From Armatimonadota bacterium (GTDB lineage: Bacteria > Armatimonadota > UBA5829), in NCBI GenBank assembly GCA_023398345.1, contig JAEWSK010000146.1, positions 1-7,383 of the forward strand: 7,383 bases of DNA. Reading direction: 5' to 3'. Shown one piece after another: positions 1 through 5,425 of this stretch. The notes under the pieces are model-generated. The model was not told where the DNA came from. It searched no databases and saw only the letters and a program-made list of their open reading frames with translations. The position numbers and the translations under genes are program-made. Within the stretch, counting starts at the first letter, position 1. Each line of letters starts with the position of its first letter.

Positions 1-2187
1 CTTGAATGTCGAAGGCGCATCTGCGAGCTCATCGGCATCGTATGCTTTCAATCGAATTGACGCATGCGGGCAGAAAAGCGAACACATGCCGCACTGCAGA
101 CAGACTTCTGGAATCCACTCAGGAATCTCCACGGCGATATTACGCTTCTCGAACGCAGTGGTTCCCACCATATAGCGGCCGTCAATCGGCATCTTGCTGA
201 CTGGAATATCGTCGCCGCGGCCTGCCATAATCTCGGCTGTGACTTCATGGACGAATATCGGCGCATCTGCGGCAACAACCGGCGGCATTACTATACTGCT
301 GGTCACCTGGTTCGGGTATTTTACTTCGGCGAACTCGGTCATGCCCGCATCGACAGCAAGGTTGTTCATATCGACAACCTTGTCGCCATATTTGCCGTAA
401 CTCTTCTTTATAGCTTTTTTGATGGCTGCAATTGCCTGCTCTTCGGGGAGAATGCCCGCGAGCTTGAAGAATGCCGCCTGCATTATCATATTGATGCGAG
501 CGCCCAAGCCAATCTTCTGGCCGATGGAAATCGCGTCGATCACGTAGAACTTAACTTTCTTATCGATGATCTGCTGCTGAACTTCTTTCGGAAGCGTATC
601 CCACACCTCGTCGGCGCTGCGATGCGTCGTGAGAAGGAATGTGCCGCCGTCTTCGATGTTCTTGAGCATGTCATATTTTTCAATAAACGTCGGATTGTGG
701 CATGCGATGAAATTCGCGCGGTCGATCAGGTAAGGGCTTCGGATTGGGTTCTTGCCGAATCGCAAATGCGAAACCGTGACAGAACCGGCTTTTTTGGAGT
801 CATACACAAAGTAGCCCTGCGCCCAATTGTCGGTCTCGCCGCCGATGATCTTGATCGAGTTCTTGTTTGCGCCGACAGTTCCGTCGGAACCCAGACCGTA
901 GAACATCGCACGGAACGTGTCCTTGTCGGCGGTCGAGAACGAATGATCATATTTAATATAGTTGCCGGTGACGTCATCGACGATGCCAACGCTGAAGTGA
1001 TTCAGCGGCTCTGCGGCATCTAGATTGTCGAATATCCCCTTGACCATTGAAGGAGTGAACTCCTTGGAGCCCAAACCGTAGCGGCCGCCGACGATCTTCG
1101 GAGCTGTCGCAAACGGCGCGCTGCCATTTGACATAGCCTCTTCGATTGCACTTACAACGTCAAGATAGAGCGGCTCGCCAAGCGCTCCCGGCTCTTTGGT
1201 GCGGTCGAGAACAGCGATCTTTTTGACAGTCTTTGGAATCGCAGCGATGAAATGCTTCACGCTGAACGGTCTATAAAGTCTGATTTTGACAACGCCGACT
1301 TTCTCGCCGGCCTTGGTCAGATAATCGACCGTCTCATGAGTAGTCTCCGCGCCGGAGCCCATAAGAATAATTATTTTCTCGGCATCAGGAGCGCCTACAT
1401 AATCAAACAACTTATACTGTCGTCCGACGATCTTTGCGAACTTGTCCATTGTGTCTTGAACAATCTTTGGACATGCCTCATAGAACGAATTCACAGTTTC
1501 GCGACCCTGGAAATATACATCCGGGTTCTGTGCGGTTCCGCCGATAGTCGGATGATCCGGGCTGAGTGCGCGCTTGCGATGGGCAATAACAAGATCATCG
1601 TCAATCATTGCGTGCATATCGTCAAACGACACCTGCTCGATTTTCTGCACTTCACTTGAAGTTCGGAAGCCATCGAAAAAGTGCACGAACGGCACGCGAC
1701 TTGCCAAAGTAGCCTGCTGTGCGATTAGAGCGCAGTCCTGCGCTTCTTGAACACTGTTCGAGCACAACATAGCAAAGCCGGTCTGTCGACAGGCCATTAC
1801 GTCGCCGTGGTCGCCAAAGATCGAAAGCGACTGACACGCAAGTGCGCGAGCGCTGACGTGAAAGACCGTCGGGGTAAGCTCTCCAGCGATCTTATACATG
1901 TTGGGGATCATCAGCAGCAGACCCTGGGATGCGGTGAATGTAGTAGAGAGGGCGCCGGTCGCCAATGCACCATGCACGGCTCCAGATGCGCCGCCTTCGC
2001 TCTGCATCTCGGTCACGGAAGGAATTGTCCCCCAAATATTCTTTTCGCCGCGAGCAGTCTTCTCGTCACACACCTCGCCCATGGTCGAACTCGGAGTAAT
2101 TGGGTAGATTGCGATAACTTCGTTGGTAGCATGCGCTACATGAGCAACAGCCGCGTTGCCATCGTAGCTCTCCATTTTGCGTGCCAT
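1..2187 (-). CDS. nifJ: Pyruvate:ferredoxin (flavodoxin) oxidoreductase, N-terminal 729 residues, cut by the window edge
   Basis: This enzyme oxidatively decarboxylates pyruvate with CoA to acetyl-CoA and CO2 and passes electrons to ferredoxin or flavodoxin in the cytoplasm. The frame is open without a stop from ATG 2187 to base 1. The usual single-chain enzyme is about 1,170-1,200 residues, so roughly the last 450 residues (further Fe-S ligands and the TPP-pyrophosphate domain) lie outside. Visible landmarks are YPITPSS at residues 28-34, with Thr31; SEGGASGA with Glu64; and Arg114 in SARALACQSLSIFGDH. By family knowledge these match the pyruvate- and TPP-contacting residues of the Desulfovibrio africanus enzyme. 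A CoA-domain-type KIRLYRPF ends at 308, the gamma domain begins near FYGLGSDGTVG (429-439), EKR is at 680-682, and a ferredoxin-type cluster CxxCxxCxxxCP uses C696, C699, C702 and C706. The start is fixed by AAGGAG (2198-2193), five bases upstream. It lies 78 bases behind recR. Pyruvate is the likely substrate; another 2-oxoacid is not excluded. Confidence 0.96.
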   Translation of the reverse strand, partial: MARKMESYDGNAAVAHVAHATNEVIAIYPITPSSTMGEVCDEKTARGEKNIWGTIPSVTEMQSEGGASGAVHGALATGALSTTFTASQGLLLMIPNMYKIAGELTPTVFHVSARALACQSLSIFGDHGDVMACRQTGFAMLCSNSVQEAQDCALIAQQATLASRVPFVHFFDGFRTSSEVQKIEQVSFDDMHAMIDDDLVIAHRKRALSPDHPTIGGTAQNPDVYFQGRETVNSFYEACPKIVQDTMDKFAKIVGRQYKLFDYVGAPDAEKIIILMGSGAETTHETVDYLTKAGEKVGVVKIRLYRPFSVKHFIAAIPKTVKKIAVLDRTKEPGALGEPLYLDVVSAIEEAMSNGSAPFATAPKIVGGRYGLGSKEFTPSMVKGIFDNLDAAEPLNHFSVGIVDDVTGNYIKYDHSFSTADKDTFRAMFYGLGSDGTVGANKNSIKIIGGETDNWAQGYFVYDSKKAGSVTVSHLRFGKNPIRSPYLIDRANFIACHNPTFIEKYDMLKNIEDGGTFLLTTHRSADEVWDTLPKEVQQQIIDKKVKFYVIDAISIGQKIGLGARINMIMQAAFFKLAGILPEEQAIAAIKKAIKKSYGKYGDKVVDMNNLAVDAGMTEFAEVKYPNQVTSSIVMPPVVAADAPIFVHEVTAEIMAGRGDDIPVSKMPIDGRYMVGTTAFEKRNIAVEIPEWIPEVCLQCGMCSLFCPHASIRLKAYDADELADAPSTFK

Positions 2188-2265
2188 GACATCTCCTTAG
2201 TTTGATCATTAATCGATTGGCCGTCTATCGCGGATGCGCTCCGTGATTTACGACCAGATAGTTTT

Positions 2266-2862
2266 TTAGATTTCCCTTCGCCACTGAAGGGCTTGGATAA
2301 GCGTAGCCTGATCGGCGTAGTCCATATCGCCCCCAACCGGCATACCATGAGCAATTCGAGTGACACGAACGCCAAATGGTTTAAGTAGACCGGCGATATA
2401 CATAGAGGTCGTATCGCCCTCGATTGTTGGGTTTGTGGCAAGGACAACTTCCTTGACATCACCCTCAGTCACTCTATTTACTAGCTCACGTATCTTTAAC
2501 ATTTCGGGGCCGATACCGTCGATAGGCGAAATTACACCGCCCAGCACATGGTATCCCCCACGAAACTCGTTGGTTTTTTCCATCGCGACAACATCTCGCG
2601 GTTCAGCAACCACGCACAAAAGCGACCTGTCACGCTTTGCATCCGAGCAAATGGCGCAGCGGTCTTGGTCGGTATAATTGAAGCATATTGGACAGAGCTT
2701 GATGGAGCGTTTGACTTCCAAAATCGCGTCTGCCAGATTCTGCGCGTTCTCTTCGGTAATTCGGAGAACATGAAACGCCAGCCTCTGCGCAGACTTGGGA
2801 CCTATCCCCGGCAGCTTCTCAAACTCACCCACAAGTTTGGCTAGTGGTTTTGCGTATTCCAT
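2266..2862 (-). CDS. recR: Recombination mediator protein RecR
   Basis: RecR acts with RecO (and RecF) to load RecA onto SSB-coated single-stranded DNA during gap repair. From ATG 2862 the protein is 198 residues, the usual family length, and starts MEYAKPLAKL much like Bacillus RecR. Domains in order: helix-hairpin-helix with LPGIGPKSAQRLAF (17-30); C4 zinc finger with C57, C60, C69 and C72; Toprim domain from about 80, including VAEPRDVVAMEK (85-96) and TNPTIEGD (143-150); and the conserved RIAHGMPVGGDMDYAD (169-184). It ends in the typical RREI. An in-frame ATG at 2904 would add 14 residues, but those codons fall largely inside a palindrome and are not family-like, so I prefer 2862. Neither start has a recognisable Shine-Dalgarno sequence. 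The gene follows ebfC after 137 bases containing its own candidate promoter, and precedes nifJ. Confidence 0.95.
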   Translation of the reverse strand: MEYAKPLAKLVGEFEKLPGIGPKSAQRLAFHVLRITEENAQNLADAILEVKRSIKLCPICFNYTDQDRCAICSDAKRDRSLLCVVAEPRDVVAMEKTNEFRGGYHVLGGVISPIDGIGPEMLKIRELVNRVTEGDVKEVVLATNPTIEGDTTSMYIAGLLKPFGVRVTRIAHGMPVGGDMDYADQATLIQALQWRREI

Positions 2863-2879
2863 AGGTCGTACACACAACA

Positions 2880-2905
2880 AATGGCGAGCATCGATGCCCG
2901 CCATT
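2880..2905. repeat. 26-bp near-perfect palindrome in the recR leader
   Basis: Two 13-base arms meet head to head with no spacer. On the minus strand the left arm is AATGGCGGGCATC and the right arm GATGCTCGCCATT. There is one mismatch, which becomes a G-U pair in RNA. It ends 17 bases before the recR ATG and lies downstream of the extended -10 element, so it would be in the 5' leader transcript. It could fold into a strong hairpin or bind a dimeric protein as DNA. It is not a convincing terminator because the T-tract behind it is poor (TTTGTTGTG). The structure is seen directly; the role is inference. Confidence 0.6.
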
Positions 2906-2930
2906 GCTAGTCAATATCGAGCCAGACCAC

Positions 2931-2939
2931 ATTATAGCA
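2931..2939 (-). promoter_or_regulatory. Extended -10 promoter candidate for recR (TGCTATAAT)
   Basis: On the minus strand TGC is followed by a perfect TATAAT (2936-2931), giving an extended -10 element. Transcription would start near 2924-2925, about 60 bases before the recR ATG. There is no good -35 hexamer at 16-18 bases, as is common for extended -10 promoters. The noncoding position between ebfC and recR and the adjoining inverted repeat support it. Not tested. Confidence 0.55.
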
Positions 2940-2965
2940 GAATACTTGACAATATAGAAGTATTC
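2940..2965. promoter_or_regulatory. Inverted repeat abutting the recR promoter, operator candidate
   Basis: Perfect 8-base arms GAATACTT and AAGTATTC are separated by 10 bases (2948-2957), giving 26 bp of dyad symmetry. The repeat ends directly against the TG of the extended -10 element and so covers the region from about -16 to -41. Size, spacing and position suit a dimeric helix-turn-helix regulator. It does not match the LexA consensus of Gram-positive bacteria. A TTGACA on the plus strand (2946-2951) lies inside it. The regulator is unknown. Confidence 0.45.
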
Positions 2966-2999
2966 GCATTACTAAAGAATGTATGCCGGATTCGAGAAA

Positions 3000-3344
3000 T
3001 TAGAATATTCCCGGCAGACTCATTCCCCCGGTGATGTCGCTGAGTCGTGCCTGCTTCGTTTCTGACGCTTTTTCAAGCGCCTCGCGCACAGCACTGATAA
3101 CGAGATCCTGAAGCATCTCCACATCCTCCGGGTCAACTACCTGAGGATCTATTTTTATGTCCAGAATATCTCCTTTGCCGTTACATGAGACCGTCACCAT
3201 CCCACCGCCGGACGAGGCCTCGACTTTCAACTCAGCAAGCTCCTCTTCGAGCTTCTGTGTGTCCTCGGCCATCTTCTGAACCTGCTTCATCATGTTGCCC
3301 AAGCCGGGTATGTTCGGCATATTGCCAAAGGGTCCTTTTGCCAT
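3000..3344 (-). CDS. ebfC: YbaB/EbfC family nucleoid-associated DNA-binding protein
   Basis: The product is 114 residues, typical of the YbaB/EbfC family of small dimeric DNA-binding proteins that coat the nucleoid and are nearly always encoded next to dnaX and recR. The N-terminus (1-16) is rich in Gly, Pro, Met and Asn. It leads into a charged helix, MMKQVQKMAEDTQKLEEEL (18-36), followed by the family pattern VEASSGGGMVTVSCNGKGD (41-59), then IKIDP (64-68), and an acidic C-terminal helix ending in a glycine-rich tail. ATG 3344-3342 directly follows the dnaX stop codon (3347-3345). Its ribosome site AAGGAG (3359-3354) lies inside the end of dnaX, nine bases upstream, so translation is probably coupled to dnaX. 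No terminator is visible after it. The precise cellular role of the family is not settled. Confidence 0.94.
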   Translation of the reverse strand: MAKGPFGNMPNIPGLGNMMKQVQKMAEDTQKLEEELAELKVEASSGGGMVTVSCNGKGDILDIKIDPQVVDPEDVEMLQDLVISAVREALEKASETKQARLSDITGGMSLPGIF

Positions 3345-5030
3345 TTAAGATTGCTCCTTCCACGGATCGAAATCGTTTTCTTCAACAACTGTGCCGCCAA
3401 ATGTGGTGAGCACGTCATTAAGCAGCGGATGCGCAACTTGATCCGCCGACTGCTGCACTGGTTCAAGTTGCTCCGGCTCAGGCTCATCGACCAACATTGT
3501 CGTTAATTTGAGCTTTGCGCCGAGTACATCCATCAGGCCCTGTTCAATCCACTGCGAACCGCTGCCGACTTTGTCCTTATGAAAACGCCACTTCTGGGCA
3601 AAGCCCAGCGTTATGATGCCATCAGACACCTTTACAGGCTGACCAGCGCGCGCAAGTGCGGCGATATTTGGCTGGCGCAACACTTTTTCGACATGCCGCA
3701 AAACCTTCTGCCACTCGCGTTGAATTATCGCAAGGCTGACCTGCGTCCCGCTCGACTCAACTTCCGGTACATCGTCTTGCTCAGGCACAGTGTCAACATT
3801 GACTTGTGCATCGACTTTTGGCGCAGACTTAGCTTGAGGCGGAGTGGCTTTGACGCTCTTTGGCTCTTTGGGTTTTACCTCAGTCGGCGGCGTATGGACT
3901 TGTTGCACATCCACAACCGGCGCCTTTACTGGAACAGCTACTGCCGGCGATGAAATCTCTTTCGGCCTGGCCATTGCCTTTAGAAACGCCATTTCGAGCG
4001 CGAGCCTATGCTGCTCGTTCCATCTCAAATCTTTCTCGGCCTCGGCAAATATGTCGATAATCGAAACTAGACGCCCCTCGCTCAAAGCATCCGCCTGGCA
4101 CATCCAGCGCGGATCATCCGAATGCCTCTTGTCGGCACCGACTTTAAGCTCCAATACATCACGAAAATGATTAGCGGCCGATTTGAGCAGTTCGCGGACA
4201 TCTCTGCCCTCGCGCATCAGCCTGTCGGCGAGCGCAAAAGCAGCGGCCGTGTCGGTAGTAGATAGAACTCCGCCGATCTCGAGCAAGGCATCCTCGTTAA
4301 CCATGCCGGAGACAGTATAAATGTCATTCGTAGTAACTTTACCGTCGGCATATGCCATCACCTGCTCCAGCAGGCTCAGCGAGTCGCGATATGAGCCTCC
4401 GGCAATACGCGCCAAAAGGTCTATGGCATCCGCGTCGATTTCGAGCTTCTCGCTTTTTGCGACGGTCTTTAGTCTGCCGCCAATTTCCGAGACTGTCCCA
4501 CGTCGAAAATCGAACTGCTGGCAGCGCGAACGAATTGTAATTGGAATCTTATTTGACTCGGTGGTTGCGAGGATAAACACAGCATGGGGCGGCGGCTCTT
4601 CTAAAGTCTTTAGAAAAGCGTCTTTTGCCGTGGCCGACAACTGATGCGCTTCGTCAATAATATAGACTTTATAGCGCAAATGCATCGGCGGATATTTGAC
4701 GCCGTCACGCAGCGCATCGATGTCATCGACACTTCGATTAGATGCCGCGTCCATTTCAATTACATCGACAGCAGCGCCATGAGTAATTGAGTTGCACTCA
4801 TCGCACTTGTCGCATGGATCGGGCGTGGGGCCGTGGGCACAGTTGAGGGCTTTTGCAACCAAGCGAGCAACGGTCGTTTTTCCTGTCCCACGCGAACCGC
4901 AAAACAGGTAGCCGTGGCCGATTCTGTCCGCTTTGATGGCGTTACGAATCGTGCGGACAACGTGATCTTGACCAATCACATCGTCAAATGTCTGGGAGCG
5001 ATATTTGCGATAAAGTGTCTCGTAGGCCAT
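3345..5030 (-). CDS. dnaX: DNA polymerase III subunit tau (clamp loader ATPase)
   Basis: This is the AAA+ subunit of the clamp-loader complex, which opens the sliding clamp with ATP and tethers polymerase at the fork. The product is 561 residues. Visible motifs: the canonical N-terminus with LYRKYRSQTFDDVIGQ (6-21); Walker A GSRGTGKT (45-52); zinc-module cysteines C64, C73, C76 and C79; Walker B VYIIDEAH (122-129); sensor-1 region ATTE (155-158); and the SRC motif with arginine finger (168-170). The lid and collar follow to about 355. A Pro/Lys/Val-rich low-complexity linker (about 357-430) leads to a C-terminal domain (432-516). The tail HPLLNDVLTTFGGTVVE (534-550) is typical of Gram-positive-type DnaX. 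I saw no in-frame A-AAA-AAG slippery site, so a gamma form by E. coli-type frameshifting is not predicted. The start has no clear Shine-Dalgarno. It lies 50 bases behind the SRP RNA with no evident promoter between. Confidence 0.97.
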   Translation of the reverse strand: MAYETLYRKYRSQTFDDVIGQDHVVRTIRNAIKADRIGHGYLFCGSRGTGKTTVARLVAKALNCAHGPTPDPCDKCDECNSITHGAAVDVIEMDAASNRSVDDIDALRDGVKYPPMHLRYKVYIIDEAHQLSATAKDAFLKTLEEPPPHAVFILATTESNKIPITIRSRCQQFDFRRGTVSEIGGRLKTVAKSEKLEIDADAIDLLARIAGGSYRDSLSLLEQVMAYADGKVTTNDIYTVSGMVNEDALLEIGGVLSTTDTAAAFALADRLMREGRDVRELLKSAANHFRDVLELKVGADKRHSDDPRWMCQADALSEGRLVSIIDIFAEAEKDLRWNEQHRLALEMAFLKAMARPKEISSPAVAVPVKAPVVDVQQVHTPPTEVKPKEPKSVKATPPQAKSAPKVDAQVNVDTVPEQDDVPEVESSGTQVSLAIIQREWQKVLRHVEKVLRQPNIAALARAGQPVKVSDGIITLGFAQKWRFHKDKVGSGSQWIEQGLMDVLGAKLKLTTMLVDEPEPEQLEPVQQSADQVAHPLLNDVLTTFGGTVVEENDFDPWKEQS

Positions 5031-5066
5031 GAGATAAACAGTCCAAATTTAAAAGTCCCAGAGCGG

Positions 5067-5071
5067 AAAAA
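5067..5071 (-). terminator. Short T-tract after the SRP RNA, weak terminator or read-through point
   Basis: Behind the 3' strand of the SRP RNA terminal helix the minus strand runs through CTTATTTAAG into TTTTT. The only hairpin directly before the T-tract is a 4-bp stem, so efficient termination is doubtful and read-through into dnaX is plausible. The long SRP helix itself might help. Low confidence. Confidence 0.2.
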
Positions 5072-5080
5072 CTTAAATAA

Positions 5081-5353
5081 GTGACCGTGCACCTGCCTCT
5101 GATAAGGCCGCCCAAGCGCTACCGCGACAGCCAACTCCAGCTAGATCACCATACGGCACATGGTCGAACACGCTTACCGCTGCTTCCTTCCGGACCTGAC
5201 GGGGTTCACGCACCGAGCATTGCGTAGGGCCCAACTATCAACATCACTTATCGAAACGCATACTCAAACAGCCAGACCGCGGGCAGGAATTCAACCCCGC
5301 TATAGCGGATTGCGGGTCGAGGGCACCGCTAGTTCCCCGTCTAGCACGATCAC
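5081..5353 (-). ncRNA. ffs: Signal recognition particle RNA, long (Alu-containing) bacterial form
   Basis: This is the RNA scaffold of the signal recognition particle, which with Ffh targets nascent membrane and secreted proteins. The diagnostic domain IV tip reads on the minus strand CAGGTCCGGAAGGAAGCAGC (5198-5179), with the GGAA tetraloop and the Ffh-binding internal loops. Near the 5' end, GCGGTGCCC (about 5320) followed by CGCAATCCGCTATAGCGGGG (5310-5291) closely resembles the Alu domain of Bacillus scRNA. The ends pair as a helix 1: GTGATCGTGC (5353-5344) with GCACGGTCAC (5090-5081), ten pairs with one G-U. This sets the ends and gives about 273 nt, close to the 271 nt I recall for mature B. 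subtilis scRNA. Ends are good to a few bases only. The position directly before dnaX is conserved in Firmicutes. The Alu fold is by eye, not by covariance search. Confidence 0.93.
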
Positions 5354-5359
5354 ACCTTA

Positions 5360-5365
5360 ATACTA
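5360..5365 (-). promoter_or_regulatory. Proximal -10 candidate for the SRP RNA (TAGTAT)
   Basis: TAGTAT ends six bases before the predicted 5' G of the RNA (5353), the correct distance for a start at the mature end. The surroundings are very AT-rich. Upstream, GTTTTT at 18 bases is a poor -35 match, so support is positional only. Confidence 0.3.
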
Positions 5366-5383
5366 TGTTATATTATCCAAACC

Positions 5384-5408
5384 AAAAACTATTCAGCTAT
5401 CAAATAGT
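5384..5408 (-). terminator. Weak rho-independent terminator candidate after the TPR-like gene
   Basis: On the minus strand ACTATT (5408-5403) pairs with AATAGT (5393-5388) across a 9-base loop and runs into a T5 tract (5388-5384). The six-pair AT-rich stem is weak. It sits 18 bases past the stop codon of the upstream gene and before the SRP RNA, where a terminator is expected. If the SRP transcript starts at the distal promoter, this hairpin would instead lie in its leader. Confidence 0.3.
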
Positions 5409-5425
5409 GCAAAAAGCTCTCGGCC

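Noticed and set aside
64..1023. 319-codon plus-strand open frame, plus another at 1252-1659
   Set aside because: Both lie opposite the unmistakable PFOR coding frame, have no family-like motifs or ribosome sites, and are explained by codon bias of the real gene.
2202..2216. FNR/CRP-like dyad TTGAT-N5-ATCGA between recR and nifJ, tempting before an anaerobic enzyme gene
   Set aside because: The second half-site is imperfect and the spacer is five rather than four bases. The region is AT-rich, so chance is likely.
3579..4170. Plus-strand open frames opposite dnaX
   Set aside because: They are antisense shadows of a well-conserved gene, with arginine/serine-rich translations typical of such frames.
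5160..5360. 66-codon plus-strand open frame
   Set aside because: It lies antisense to the SRP RNA and has no sign of coding.
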